Shown here: piece after piece, positions 43,546 to 54,692 of the stretch
Layout: each line of letters opens with the position of its first letter
How positions within the stretch are numbered: the first letter of the stretch is position 1
Program-made: the position numbers and the translations under genes
Notes under the pieces: generated by a model
What the model was told of the DNA's origin: nothing
Database searches by the model: none
Seen by the model: the letters and a program-made list of their open reading frames with translations, nothing else
Assembly (NCBI RefSeq): GCF_000316665.1
Contig: NC_019678.1
Location: forward strand, 620,001-684,000
Reading direction: 5' to 3'
DNA from: Rivularia sp. PCC 7116
GTDB lineage: Bacteria > Cyanobacteriota > Cyanobacteriia > Cyanobacteriales > Nostocaceae
Length of the DNA stretch: 64,000 nucleotides

Positions 43546-46500
43546 ATGGTTGGCATCTCCGGATATCAAATATTAGAACAACTCTACAACGGTTCGAGAA
43601 CCTTAGTATATCGTGCTATTCGAGAAGCTGAGCAGAAACCTGTAATTATAAAAATACTCAAAAATTCTCATCCTGATTTCAATGAGTTGTTGCAGCTTCG
43701 CAATCAATATACAATTGCGAAAAACTTAGATATTCCTGAAATTGTTCTCCCTTACAGTCTCGAACCTCACCAAAATAGCTATGCTTTAGTTATGGAAGAT
43801 TTTGGTGGGGTGTCGCTGTATGAATATATGGTTGGGGGAAATGTCGCTTCTTTAGAGGATGTCTTATCAATTACGGTAAAAATTAGCAATATTCTCTACA
43901 ATCTTCACCAAAATCGTGTTATTCACAAAGATATTAAACCTGCCAATATTTTAATTAATCCATCAACAAAAGAAGTTAAATTAATTGACTTTAGTATTGC
44001 TTCTTTACTACCCAAAGAAACCCAACAAATTAAAAATCCTAATGGTTTAGAAGGGACGCTTGCATATTTATCACCAGAGCAAACCGGAAGGATGAATCGG
44101 GGGGTTGATTTCCGGGCTGATTTTTATGCATTGGGTGTAACTTTATTTGAATTATTGACAGGGGAGTTACCTTTTAAATCGGATGATGCAGTGGAGTTGG
44201 TGCATTGTCATATTGCGAAAACTCCTCCTTCGATAAATAAACCTCACCCTAACCCTCTCCTTGCTAAGGAGAGGGGACAAGAAACAAATAAAACTCACTC
44301 TAATCTTCTCCTTCTTAAGGAGATGGGATTGGAGATTCCACAAGTGCTTTCAGATATCGTCATGAAGTTGATGGCGAAAAATGCTGAAGATAGATATCAA
44401 AGTGCTTTGGGATTAAAGCATGATTTAGAAAAATGTCTTTACCAATTAAAAGAAACGGGAAAAATAGAAAATTTTGAAATTGCACAAGCAGATATTTGTG
44501 ACAGATTTATTATCCCCGAAAAACTCTATGGTAGAGAAACTGAAGTTGGACAATTATTAGCTGCTTTTGATAGAGTATCAAATGGCAATAGGGAATTAAT
44601 GCTTATTTCAGGTTTTTCTGGTATTGGTAAAACTGCGGTTATTAATGAAGTTCACAAACCTATTGTTAAACAACGCGGTTATTTTATTAAAGGCAAATTT
44701 GACCAGTTTAATCGTAGTATTCCTTTGGATGCTTTTGTACAAGCATTTCGGGATTTAATGGGACAATTATTAAGTGAAAATGATGCTCAATTATCAAATT
44801 GGAAACACAAAATACTCAAGGCTTTAGGAGGTAGCGCACAGGTAATTATTGATGTAATTCCCAAATTAGAGGAAATTATTGGAAAACAGCCACCCGTAAC
44901 GGAATTATCAGGAACTGCGGCGCAAAATAGATTTAATTTATTATTTAAAAATTTTATTCAAGTTTTTACAACAAAAGAACATCCTTTAGTAGTATTTTTG
45001 GATGATTTACAGTGGGCAGATTCAGCATCTTTAAATTTGATGCAGCGACTAATGAGCGAATCTGAAAGCGGATATTTATTACTGATTGGAGCTTATCGAA
45101 ATAACGAAGTATTCCCGGCTCATCCTTTAATGTTGACTTTAGAAAAAATTGCTAAATCATCAGCAATAGTTAACACAATTACCTTAACACCACTAAAGCA
45201 AGAAAGCTTAAATGAATTAGTTGCAGAGACTCTTAATTGTCTTCCTTTATCAGCACAACCGCTGACGCAATTGGTTTATCAAAAAACTCAAGGTAATCCA
45301 TTTTTCAGTACGCAATTTTTGAAAGCACTCTATGAAGATAGTTTAATTAAATTTGATTTTGATGCGGGTTCGTGGGTATGCAATATTGCCGAGGTAAGAA
45401 CTTTAGCGTTGACTCATGATGTTGTTGAATTTATGGCATTGCAGTTGCAAAGATTGCCAGAATCAACGCAAAATATTTTGAAATTGGCTGCTTGTATTGG
45501 CAATAAATTTGATTTATCAACTTTGGCAATAGTCTGTCAAAAATCTGAAACTGAAACTGCTACAAATTTATGGAAAGCTTTACAATTAGGTTTAATTTTA
45601 CCGCAAAGTGAGGTTTACAAGTTTTATTTAGAGTTTGAAACAAATACTAGCTTGATTCCAGAGCAAATTATTAACTATAAATTTCTCCATGACAGAGTTC
45701 AACAAGCTGCTTATTCTCTAATTCCTGACAACCAAAAACAAAAAACTCACTATGACATCGGACAACTGCTTTTACAACAAACTTCCCCCGAAGCTATAGA
45801 AGAGCGAATTTTTGAAATAGTCAATCAATTAAACTATGGAACTGGTTTAATTACCGAGCAAAAACAGCGCACGGAATTAGCCAAACTCAATCTTATTGCT
45901 TGTCGTAAAGCTAGAAGTGCAACTGCATATCAAATGGGACGTGAATATGTCAGTATCGGATTATCTTTATTAGAAGATGCTTGGCAAAGTCAATATGAAA
46001 TAAGTTTAGAGTTCCACGACTTAGGAGCAGAATTGGCTTCACTTTGCGGTAACTTCCAGGAGATGGAAAACTTTGTTGATGCAGTTATCGCCAAAGCAAA
46101 CTCTTTACTAGAAAAGGTCTATGTTTATCGAATTAGAATTCAAGCAAATCTTTTACAGAATAAACTCAGCGAAGCTATTTCCATTGGTAAACAAATCTTA
46201 CAACAGTTGGGTATCACTTTCCCCGACACACCTACAGAGGAAGATATACAAAACAGTATTGCTGTTATTGAAAAACTGACTAAAGATAGAGAAATAGAAG
46301 ATTTGGTTAACCTGCCAATAATGGCGGATGCAGAAAAAATTGCCATTCTCCAGATTGCTATTAGCATTGTTATACCCGCTTATAGGAGTGGTTCAACCTT
46401 GCTTCCATTGCTAATATCCTTATCAATCAAGCTATCGATTCAATATGGAAATACCGAAGCTTCAGCCGAAGCTTATTCTTGCTATAGCATCATTGCTTGC

Positions 46501-49038
46501 AATATGCTGCAAGATGTGGAAACGGCGGTAAAATTTGGTGATTTGGCACTTGAACTCGCTTTTAAACTGGATGCTAAAACTGTCAAACCAGAAATGTTGA
46601 ACGTAGTGTCGTTCTTTATCATACACCGCAAATCTCACATTAAAAAAACTCTACCGCTTGCGGAAGAAGGGTACAGGTTGGCGCTAGAAGTCGGACACCT
46701 GGAATTCGTTGGATATAATACCAGCACCTATTGTCTTCATGCTTTTTGGTGCTCTCAGCCCCTTGTTGCTTTGGAGCGGGAGATAAGAGCCTACTGCAAT
46801 GTTTTGGTGCAGTTGAATCAGTTGAGTGCGGTTAATTGGTGTCGAATCTATTTGCAATCTATTTTAAATTTATTGGGTTTTGCTAAGCATCCAAGTATTT
46901 TGTTAGGAGAAGCGCTCGAAGAAGCCGAATTTCTGCCCAAACTTATAGAAGCCAATGACTTAAATGGGTTAGTTTACTTCTACTTGTATAAGCTAATGCT
47001 TTGCTATTTATTTGGCGATATTGAATCGGCTAAAAACCATGCATTTGAAGTGAAACGTTATTTAGTAAGTTTGACTGGTAGTGTTTGCGAACCTGCGTTT
47101 TATCTCTATGATTCTTTGGTTATTTTAGCAGCCTTGACACAATCTGAGGAGACATCAGAATTATTAGAGCGAGTAGAACAAAATCAAACTCAACTGCAAG
47201 CACATTGGGCAAAATATGCACCGATGAATTATCAACATAAAGTTGACTTGGTAGCAGCCGAAAAATACCGAATATTAGGAAAAAAAGCAGAAGCAATTGA
47301 ACTATACGATAAGGCTATATCTGGAGCTAAAGCAAACGAATATATCCAAGAAGAAGCGCTTTCCAACGAACTCGCAGCTAAATTTTACCTAGATTGGGGT
47401 AAAGAAAAAGTTGCAAGCGGCTATATGCAAGAAGCATATTACTGCTATGCTCGCTGGGGAGCAAAAGCCAAAACCGACGACTTAGAAAAACGCTATCCTC
47501 AATTACTAACAGCCATATTAGAAACACAGCAAAATAATCTTGGATTAAACGAAACTTTCTCCTCTAGTGTTAATAAATCTTTCATCCTCAATCAAACTAT
47601 CCAAACAAATCGTAACAGTACCAGTGTTGATGAAGCTCTGGATTTTGCTAGCATTCTCAAAGCCTCACAAGCATTATCAAGTGAGATTCAATTAGAACAA
47701 TTAATTTCCAAGTTAATGCAAGTGGTAATGGAAAATGCAGGAGCTAAAAAAGCTGCTTTAATTTTGCTAAATGAAGATACCTCAACCTTAATGCTCAAAG
47801 CAGTGGCTAGCTCTTGTGAAAGTATAAAGCTGATTAATTTGCCATACCAAGACAGCCAAGAAATCCCGACTACAATAATTAACCACGTTAAACGCAATCA
47901 AAAAATAATCGTATTAGATGATGCTACCCAAAACTCGGATTTTATCGCCGATTCATATTTAATACAGCAACAGCCATTAAGTTTGCTTTGTATGCCGATT
48001 TGGAATCAAGGAAAAATAATTGGGTTACTGTATCTAGAAAATAGCTTAACTACAGGTGCATTTACACAAAATCGTGTAGAAATTCTCAATTTACTTTGTA
48101 CCCAAGCTGCTATTTCTTTAGAAAACGCTCAACTTTATAGTAAGTTAGAAAACTATTCTCATACTTTAGAAGAAAAAGTTGAACAGAGAACCCAAGAAGT
48201 AAGGCAAACTTTAAAAGAGCTACAACAGACTCAAGCTCAACTAATTCAAAACGAAAAAATGTCTAGTTTGGGACAACTTGTTGCTGGTATTGCTCATGAA
48301 ATAAATAATCCCATCAGCTTTATCTACGGTAATCTAAAGCCTGCTTCGGAATATACTTTAGATTTAATTGAATTAATTGATTTATATCAAAATCTTTATC
48401 CTCAATCCCTACCGGAAATTGAATCAAAAATAGAATATATAGACCTTGATTATTTAATAGAAGACTTACCAAAACTGCTCAATTCCATGCAAACAGGCGC
48501 ACAACGCATTCGTGAAATTGTTCTTTCATTACGAAACTTTTCTCGCTTGGATGAAGCTGAGCTAAAACCCGTAGATGTTCATTCAGGAATTAATAGCACT
48601 TTATTGATTTTACAGCAGAAATTTACCTCATATGATAAATATCCAGAAATTGAAGTAATTAAGAATTATAGTAAACTTCCTGAAGTTAATTGTTATGCTT
48701 CTGAGTTGAATCAAGTTTTTCTGAATATAATCGGTAATGCAATTGATGCTTTACGAGATAAACAAGAAAATCAACCAAAAATTACGATAAGCACTTCATT
48801 TAAAGATAATAAAAATATATTAATTAGTATCAAAGATAATGGTATTGGTATCAGCGAAGCGGCTTTAAATAAAATATTTGACCCATTTTTTACCACAAAA
48901 CCTGTTGGTAGCGGAACGGGTTTGGGATTATCAACTAGCTATTCCATAGTAGTAGAAAAACATCAAGGCAATTTGAGTTGTGTTTCTGCTCCTGAAGAGG
49001 GAACGGAATTTTTAATTGAATTACCTATTCAACCTTAA
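43546..49038 (+). CDS. giant Ser/Thr kinase / AAA ATPase / GAF / histidine kinase (copy 1)
   Basis: In this 1830-residue protein, residues 1-300 are a Ser/Thr kinase (HKDIKPANILIN from H127; IDFSIAS in place of DFG-type). From about 320 an AAA/STAND ATPase follows: Walker A GFSGIGKTA near 356 and Walker B VVFLDDLQWADSASL. About 750-1340 is helical TPR-like sequence. GAF lies at about 1370-1530, then the kinase core with H1584 (GQLVAGIAHEINNPISF), N-box NIIGNAIDAL, and GSGTGLGLSTS. This trifunctional architecture is frequent in filamentous cyanobacteria. Residues 233-263 are encoded by two copies of a palindromic repeat. The next gene is a close paralogue in the same orientation. Confidence 0.93.
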   Translation: MVGISGYQILEQLYNGSRTLVYRAIREAEQKPVIIKILKNSHPDFNELLQLRNQYTIAKNLDIPEIVLPYSLEPHQNSYALVMEDFGGVSLYEYMVGGNVASLEDVLSITVKISNILYNLHQNRVIHKDIKPANILINPSTKEVKLIDFSIASLLPKETQQIKNPNGLEGTLAYLSPEQTGRMNRGVDFRADFYALGVTLFELLTGELPFKSDDAVELVHCHIAKTPPSINKPHPNPLLAKERGQETNKTHSNLLLLKEMGLEIPQVLSDIVMKLMAKNAEDRYQSALGLKHDLEKCLYQLKETGKIENFEIAQADICDRFIIPEKLYGRETEVGQLLAAFDRVSNGNRELMLISGFSGIGKTAVINEVHKPIVKQRGYFIKGKFDQFNRSIPLDAFVQAFRDLMGQLLSENDAQLSNWKHKILKALGGSAQVIIDVIPKLEEIIGKQPPVTELSGTAAQNRFNLLFKNFIQVFTTKEHPLVVFLDDLQWADSASLNLMQRLMSESESGYLLLIGAYRNNEVFPAHPLMLTLEKIAKSSAIVNTITLTPLKQESLNELVAETLNCLPLSAQPLTQLVYQKTQGNPFFSTQFLKALYEDSLIKFDFDAGSWVCNIAEVRTLALTHDVVEFMALQLQRLPESTQNILKLAACIGNKFDLSTLAIVCQKSETETATNLWKALQLGLILPQSEVYKFYLEFETNTSLIPEQIINYKFLHDRVQQAAYSLIPDNQKQKTHYDIGQLLLQQTSPEAIEERIFEIVNQLNYGTGLITEQKQRTELAKLNLIACRKARSATAYQMGREYVSIGLSLLEDAWQSQYEISLEFHDLGAELASLCGNFQEMENFVDAVIAKANSLLEKVYVYRIRIQANLLQNKLSEAISIGKQILQQLGITFPDTPTEEDIQNSIAVIEKLTKDREIEDLVNLPIMADAEKIAILQIAISIVIPAYRSGSTLLPLLISLSIKLSIQYGNTEASAEAYSCYSIIACNMLQDVETAVKFGDLALELAFKLDAKTVKPEMLNVVSFFIIHRKSHIKKTLPLAEEGYRLALEVGHLEFVGYNTSTYCLHAFWCSQPLVALEREIRAYCNVLVQLNQLSAVNWCRIYLQSILNLLGFAKHPSILLGEALEEAEFLPKLIEANDLNGLVYFYLYKLMLCYLFGDIESAKNHAFEVKRYLVSLTGSVCEPAFYLYDSLVILAALTQSEETSELLERVEQNQTQLQAHWAKYAPMNYQHKVDLVAAEKYRILGKKAEAIELYDKAISGAKANEYIQEEALSNELAAKFYLDWGKEKVASGYMQEAYYCYARWGAKAKTDDLEKRYPQLLTAILETQQNNLGLNETFSSSVNKSFILNQTIQTNRNSTSVDEALDFASILKASQALSSEIQLEQLISKLMQVVMENAGAKKAALILLNEDTSTLMLKAVASSCESIKLINLPYQDSQEIPTTIINHVKRNQKIIVLDDATQNSDFIADSYLIQQQPLSLLCMPIWNQGKIIGLLYLENSLTTGAFTQNRVEILNLLCTQAAISLENAQLYSKLENYSHTLEEKVEQRTQEVRQTLKELQQTQAQLIQNEKMSSLGQLVAGIAHEINNPISFIYGNLKPASEYTLDLIELIDLYQNLYPQSLPEIESKIEYIDLDYLIEDLPKLLNSMQTGAQRIREIVLSLRNFSRLDEAELKPVDVHSGINSTLLILQQKFTSYDKYPEIEVIKNYSKLPEVNCYASELNQVFLNIIGNAIDALRDKQENQPKITISTSFKDNKNILISIKDNGIGISEAALNKIFDPFFTTKPVGSGTGLGLSTSYSIVVEKHQGNLSCVSAPEEGTEFLIELPIQP
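44242..44328 (+). repeat. two in-frame copies of a palindromic repeat inside kinase copy 1
   Basis: CCTCACCCTAACCCTCTCCT followed by TGCTAAGGAGAGGGGA (44242-44277), and a diverged copy (44293-44328), spaced by 51 bases. The core CTCTCCTT/AAGGAGAG folds. Both copies keep the reading frame and encode PHPNPLLAKERG and THSNLLLLKEMG. Confidence 0.85.
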
Positions 49039-49182
49039 TAAAAATTCGACTAAGCTCAAACCTTATCAATCAGTTTTTATCTTTGATAGGGTAATTATTA
49101 AAAGTGATGCTAAAAACTTAAAATATAATTTTTATGTAAGATGTGGGAATACTAAATCCATAAGCACCAGGGATTCAGTATT
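49039..49182. other. 144-base spacer between the tandem giant kinases
   Basis: The spacer is AT-rich and has no terminator hairpin. Readthrough from copy 1 to copy 2 is therefore possible, but a promoter cannot be excluded. Confidence 0.45.
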
Positions 49183-52100
49183 ATGTCTAGCATCTATGGA
49201 TATCAAATTTTAAAACAACTTTACAACAGTTCTAGAACAATTGTATATCGTGGTGTTCGACAAGCTGACCGCAAACCTGTAATTATTAAACGTCTCAAAA
49301 ATTCATTACCAAGCTTCAGCGAATTATTACATTTCCGTAACCAATACAGCATCACCAAAAATATATGCTCACCTTACATCATTCAATCCTATGGCTTAGA
49401 AGAAGATAATCGTAATATCTGTGCATTAATAATGGAAGACATGGGAGGAATTTCTCTTCAAGAATATTTCACTAATAATTTAAAGACTATATACACCGCT
49501 TCTATAGATAATGTCGCGTTTTTAGAAGAATTTATTAAAATAGCAATTTCCCTATGCGATGCCCTAGATGCTTTATATCGCTATAGAATAATTCATAAAG
49601 ATATTAAACCCGCGAACATATTAATTAATCCAGCTACCAAGCAAGTTAAAATAATCGATTTTAGTATTGCTTCTTTACTTCCAAAAGAAACCCAAACTTT
49701 AATTAGCCCATCGGTTTTAGAAGGTACTTTAAGCTATATATCTCCAGAGCAAACTGGAAGAATGAATCGCGGTATTGACTATCGTACTGATTTATATTCT
49801 TTAGGTGTTACTTTTTACGAATTACTGACGGGAGAATTACCGTTTAAATCGCAAGATGCCATAGAGTTGGTGCATTGTCATATTGCAAAACAACCACCAA
49901 ACATAAATAAACCTCACCCTAATTCTCTCCTTATTAAGGAGAGGGGAAAAGAGATTCCACAGGTACTTTCAGATATCGTCATGAAATTAATGGCGAAAAA
50001 TGCAGAAGACAGATATCAAAGTGCTTTAGGATTAAAGTATGATTTAGAGATTTGTCTAAAGCGAATACGGGATATTGGCAAAATAGAAAATTTTATAATT
50101 GCTCAAAGAGATATTTGTGATAGGTTTATTATCCCTGAAAAGCTTTACGGCAGGGAACGGGAAGTTGAGCAAATATTAGCCGCATTTGACAGAGTTACTG
50201 GTACTTTGTCTTGTTTATTGAGTGAGAAAAAAAACGATTTTTTAGAAACAAAGCCCTGTAAAGAATATAAAGCGGAATTAATACTAGTAGGAGGATTTTC
50301 TGGTATTGGAAAAACTGCATTGGTAAATGAGGTTCATAAACCAATTATTAAACAACGCGGTTATTTTATTAAAGGCAAATTTGACCAGTTTAACCGTAAT
50401 ATTCCCTTAGACGGTTTTATCCAAGCATTTCGAGATTTAATGGGACAAATATTGAGTGAAAGCGATGCTCAATTGTCAAGTTGGAAACAAGAGATATTAA
50501 AAGCTTTAGGAGATAATGCCCAGGTAATTATTGATGTAATTCCTGAACTAGAATTAGTTATTGATAAGCAACCATCGGCACCGGAATTATTCGGAATTGC
50601 GGCACAAAATAGATTTAATTTATTATTTCAAAAATTTATTCAAGTTTTTACGACAAAGGCACATCCTTTAGTTGTATTTTTAGATGATTTGCAGTGGGCT
50701 GATTCGGCATCTTTGAAAATGATGCAGTTACTTTTGTGCGAATCACAAACTAGCTATTTATTAATGATTGGCGCTTACCGAAATAACGAAGTATTTCCCG
50801 CTCATCCTTTAATGTTGGTATTAGATATTATTAAAAAAAACGGAACAATAGTCAATACCATTACTCTGAAAAATTTAAATAAAGCGAGCTTAAATAATTT
50901 ACTTGCAGATACTCTTTCATGTTCTAAGCAAGTAGCAAAACCTTTAACTAATATTATCTATCAAAAAACTAAAGGTAATCCATTTTTTGCGACTCAGTTC
51001 TTCAAAGCTTTACATAATGACGGATTAATTAACTTTGATACGAAAGCAGGATATTGGCAATATGATATTAGCGAAGTTCATTCCGCAGGATTAACCAATG
51101 ATGTAGTTGAATTTATGGTACTTCAATTATCAAAGTTACCAGAATCGACACAAAATGTTTTGAAGTTAGCTGGTTGTATCGGTAATAAATTTGATTTAGA
51201 AACGTTATCAATTATCTCCGAACAATCAAATCAAGAAACAGCAGCTTGTCTATGGTACGCTTTACAAAATGGTATAGTCTTACCACAAGGTGATGTTTAT
51301 AAGTTGTTTGTTGGAGAGGATATAGATAATAATTCCCAGGCTACGGAAGTTGTTGAATATAAGTTTTTGCATGACAGGGTTCAACAAGCAGCCTACTCTT
51401 TGATTCCAGAGGAACAAAAACAAAAAACTCATTGGCAAATTGGGCAGGCACTATTAACAGCAATTTCAAAGCGACAGTTGGAAGAAAAGCTTTTTGAAGT
51501 TGTTAATCAACTTAATAATGGTCTGAGTTTTTGTAAGGAAGACGCAAAAACTCAAGAAAAAATCGCTCGACTAAACTTGCAAGCAGGGCGAAAAGCTAAG
51601 GAATCAACTGCATATACTGCTGCTATTAGTTATTTCAGTCAAGGAATTAGTTTGCTTGCTTTCGACTGTTGGGAGAATCAATACGAATTAAGTTTTGAAC
51701 TATATCGACTGCTAGCAGAGACAGAACATCTTAATGGTAATTTTGAACGAGCAGAAAAACTAGTTTACGATATTATAAATAAAGCTAATTCAAATATACT
51801 AAAAGCTGACCTTTATAACCTTTTAGTTGTGCAATTCACATTAGAAGGAAAATACGAGCAAGCAAACAAATTGGGAGAAAAAGGACTCATATTATTAGGT
51901 ATTCAAATACCAAAAGATAATCTGCAATCTTCTATATATGAGCAATTAAAAAAAGTTAGAGATGAGTTTAAGCAACAAGAAATTGTCTCTATTTTGAATA
52001 AACCGATGATGAATCAAGAGCAGATAAAAACAGCAATCAAGCTTTTGATTAATCTCGATCCACCAAACTACATTACTGGAAATTTGAATCTGTATATGTT

Positions 52101-54690
52101 CGTTTCTCTAAAAGCAGTTTTACTGTCTTTAGAATATGGTAACGCTGCGGAATCAGCGAAAGCCTATGCAAATTATGGATTAATTTTGGGTACGGTTTTA
52201 GGGGATTATCAAACTGGCTATGAATTTGGCACGCTTGCCTATAATCTCAGTAAAATTCACCAAAACCAGGGACAACTATGTAAAGCAAGTTTGCTCTTAA
52301 GTGGTTGGTTATATAGCTGGAATCAACCCATTGCTGATGCTGAAAAAGTTGCTCTTAGTGGGTATCAAGCAGGTTTAGAATCTGGAGAAATCCAATTTGC
52401 AGGTTACAACCTGTTTGCTTTAGGTTGCATCCTCAATTTTAAGGGTACGAAATTAAAGCAAATTCAGAAAGAAATTAGCAATTGGCTTCATTTTACCAAG
52501 AAAACTAAAAATCAACTAGGATTTGAAATCTTATCAGCGCTTCAGTTTACTGTTTTTAAATTATTAGGCGAAAATAGTTCAAACCTCAAATATATTCAAT
52601 ACCAAAGTCCATTAGCAGTTGCAATTGATCGTACCTATCAATGTCAATTTTTTTACTTGCTAAACCAGCCCGATTTATCTTTAAAACATGCCTTGGAAGC
52701 AGAAAAACTGGTATTAACAATGGCTGGTTTTGTCACTTCTGGAGAATACCATTTTTATGTACCTTTAACTTTTCTCAACTGCTTGCCAAGTATGCAGAAA
52801 GAACAACAAAAGTCATACTGGGAAAAAATAAAATCACACGAAGATAAACTTAAAATATGGGCAGAACAATGTCCGCAAAATTTTCAGCATAAATACTTGC
52901 TATTACAAGCAGAAATTAATCGAGTTAATTGTGATTTTATTAATGCTATTGATAATTACGATAAAGCTATATCTCAAGCAAAAGCTAATAAATTTATTCA
53001 TGAAGAAGCTTTAGCAAACGAGCTGGCAGGTAAATTTTATCTTGACTGGAATAAAGATAAATTTGCTCAAATATATATAGAAGAAGCTTACTATTGCTAT
53101 GCGAAATGGGAAGCTAAAGCCAAAACTGATGATTTAGAAAAAAGATACCCCCAAATACTTGCAAACATTATAAAAACACAACAAAATTATTTTCCAACTC
53201 TCAATCAATCGAAACTTACTAGACAAGTTATGCAGACAACTAGTTCTAGCAGCAGTTATATTTCAGAAAATCTCGACTTAAGCAGCATTCTCAAAGCCTC
53301 ACAAGCATTATCTAGTGAAATTCAATTAGAAAAATTAATTTCTAAGTTAATGCAAGTGGTGATAGAAAATGCAGGAGCTGAAAAAGCCGCTTTGATTTTG
53401 CTAAACGAAGATACCTTAACCTTAATGCTCAAAGCACTGGCTAGCTCTTCCGGAAGTTTAAACTTGCTTGATGTACCATACCAAGACAGCCAAGACATCC
53501 CCACTACATTAATTAACCATGTCAAACGTACTCAAAAAATAATCGTATTAGATGACGGTACAGCACAAAGTGATTTTATCGCCGATTCATATTTCATCGT
53601 TCAACAACCTAAAAGTTCGCTGTGTATGCCGATTTTAGATAGAGGAAAATTAATCGGCTTGCTATATTTAGAAAATAATTTGACGATTGGTGCATTTACA
53701 CAGCATCGTGTTGAAATTCTCAATTTACTATGCACCCAAGCAGCTATTTCTCTAGAAAATGCCCAGCTTTACAGTAAATTAGAAAACTATTCTCATACTT
53801 TAGAGCAAAAAGTTGAAGAACGTACTCAAGAAGTAACCCAAAAAGCTGCTGAACTAGAATCTATTTTAAAAGAATTAAAACGCACTCAATCCCGATTAAT
53901 TCAAACTGAAAAAATGTCTGGATTAGGTCAACTTGTTGCCGGTATTGCTCACGAAATAAATAATCCCATCAGTTTTATTTACGGTAATCTTAATCCAGCT
54001 TCAGAATATGCAGAATCATTGATTGAATTGATTAATTTATACAAAAGGCATTATCCTCAATCTCCACCGGAAATTGAATCAAAAATTAAAGATATCGAAC
54101 TAGATTATTTGATTGAAGACTTACCAAAAATACTCGATTCAATAGAGACTGGAGCAGTACGTATCCGTGAAATAGTTCTGTCATTAAGAAACTTTTCTCG
54201 CTTGGATGAAGCCGAAATAAAGCCTGTAGATATTCATGCTGGAATTGACAGTGCTTTGTTAATTTTGCAGCATAAATTTAGCTCAAATGATAAATATCCA
54301 GAAATTGAAGTAATTAAAAATTATAATCAGCTTCCAGCAATTAACTGCTATGCCTCTGAATTAAATCAAGTATTCATGAATATTATCAGTAATGCGATTG
54401 ACGCTTTACGAGATAAAACAATAAACAAACCAAAAATTACAGTTAGCACTTCATTTAAAGATACAAAAACTATCTTCATCAGTATCAAAGATAATGGTAT
54501 TGGTATTAGTAAATCAACTTTAAATAAAATATTTGACCCATTTTTTAGCACAAAACCTGTTGGTAGCGGTACGGGTTTGGGTTTATCAACCAGCTATTCG
54601 ATAGTGGTAGAAAAACATCGAGGAAATCTAAGTTGTAATTCAACATTAGGTGAAAGAACAGAATTTTTAATCGAATTGCCTCTTAAATAA
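49183..54690 (+). CDS. giant Ser/Thr kinase / AAA ATPase / GAF / histidine kinase (copy 2)
   Basis: A paralogue of the preceding gene, 1835 residues. Kinase motif HKDIKPANILIN starts at H138 and IDFSIAS follows. Walker A GFSGIGKTA is near 372 and VVFLDDLQWADSASL follows. The middle helical region is less alike, with fewer identities, while GAF and histidine kinase parts are nearly the same as in copy 1 (H1590 in GQLVAGIAHEINNPISF; GSGTGLGLSTS). The likely model is tandem duplication followed by divergence of the sensor part. It ends two bases before the hybrid kinase gene, so the two are probably one operon. One palindromic repeat copy lies in frame at residues 244-255. Confidence 0.93.
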   Translation: MSSIYGYQILKQLYNSSRTIVYRGVRQADRKPVIIKRLKNSLPSFSELLHFRNQYSITKNICSPYIIQSYGLEEDNRNICALIMEDMGGISLQEYFTNNLKTIYTASIDNVAFLEEFIKIAISLCDALDALYRYRIIHKDIKPANILINPATKQVKIIDFSIASLLPKETQTLISPSVLEGTLSYISPEQTGRMNRGIDYRTDLYSLGVTFYELLTGELPFKSQDAIELVHCHIAKQPPNINKPHPNSLLIKERGKEIPQVLSDIVMKLMAKNAEDRYQSALGLKYDLEICLKRIRDIGKIENFIIAQRDICDRFIIPEKLYGREREVEQILAAFDRVTGTLSCLLSEKKNDFLETKPCKEYKAELILVGGFSGIGKTALVNEVHKPIIKQRGYFIKGKFDQFNRNIPLDGFIQAFRDLMGQILSESDAQLSSWKQEILKALGDNAQVIIDVIPELELVIDKQPSAPELFGIAAQNRFNLLFQKFIQVFTTKAHPLVVFLDDLQWADSASLKMMQLLLCESQTSYLLMIGAYRNNEVFPAHPLMLVLDIIKKNGTIVNTITLKNLNKASLNNLLADTLSCSKQVAKPLTNIIYQKTKGNPFFATQFFKALHNDGLINFDTKAGYWQYDISEVHSAGLTNDVVEFMVLQLSKLPESTQNVLKLAGCIGNKFDLETLSIISEQSNQETAACLWYALQNGIVLPQGDVYKLFVGEDIDNNSQATEVVEYKFLHDRVQQAAYSLIPEEQKQKTHWQIGQALLTAISKRQLEEKLFEVVNQLNNGLSFCKEDAKTQEKIARLNLQAGRKAKESTAYTAAISYFSQGISLLAFDCWENQYELSFELYRLLAETEHLNGNFERAEKLVYDIINKANSNILKADLYNLLVVQFTLEGKYEQANKLGEKGLILLGIQIPKDNLQSSIYEQLKKVRDEFKQQEIVSILNKPMMNQEQIKTAIKLLINLDPPNYITGNLNLYMFVSLKAVLLSLEYGNAAESAKAYANYGLILGTVLGDYQTGYEFGTLAYNLSKIHQNQGQLCKASLLLSGWLYSWNQPIADAEKVALSGYQAGLESGEIQFAGYNLFALGCILNFKGTKLKQIQKEISNWLHFTKKTKNQLGFEILSALQFTVFKLLGENSSNLKYIQYQSPLAVAIDRTYQCQFFYLLNQPDLSLKHALEAEKLVLTMAGFVTSGEYHFYVPLTFLNCLPSMQKEQQKSYWEKIKSHEDKLKIWAEQCPQNFQHKYLLLQAEINRVNCDFINAIDNYDKAISQAKANKFIHEEALANELAGKFYLDWNKDKFAQIYIEEAYYCYAKWEAKAKTDDLEKRYPQILANIIKTQQNYFPTLNQSKLTRQVMQTTSSSSSYISENLDLSSILKASQALSSEIQLEKLISKLMQVVIENAGAEKAALILLNEDTLTLMLKALASSSGSLNLLDVPYQDSQDIPTTLINHVKRTQKIIVLDDGTAQSDFIADSYFIVQQPKSSLCMPILDRGKLIGLLYLENNLTIGAFTQHRVEILNLLCTQAAISLENAQLYSKLENYSHTLEQKVEERTQEVTQKAAELESILKELKRTQSRLIQTEKMSGLGQLVAGIAHEINNPISFIYGNLNPASEYAESLIELINLYKRHYPQSPPEIESKIKDIELDYLIEDLPKILDSIETGAVRIREIVLSLRNFSRLDEAEIKPVDIHAGIDSALLILQHKFSSNDKYPEIEVIKNYNQLPAINCYASELNQVFMNIISNAIDALRDKTINKPKITVSTSFKDTKTIFISIKDNGIGISKSTLNKIFDPFFSTKPVGSGTGLGLSTSYSIVVEKHRGNLSCNSTLGERTEFLIELPLK
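49912..49947 (+). repeat. in-frame palindromic repeat inside kinase copy 2
   Basis: CCTCACCCTAATTCTCTCCT followed by TATTAAGGAGAGGGGA, at the same place in the protein as in copy 1. It encodes PHPNSLLIKERG. It is single here, double in copy 1. Confidence 0.85.
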
Positions 54691-54692
54691 TA

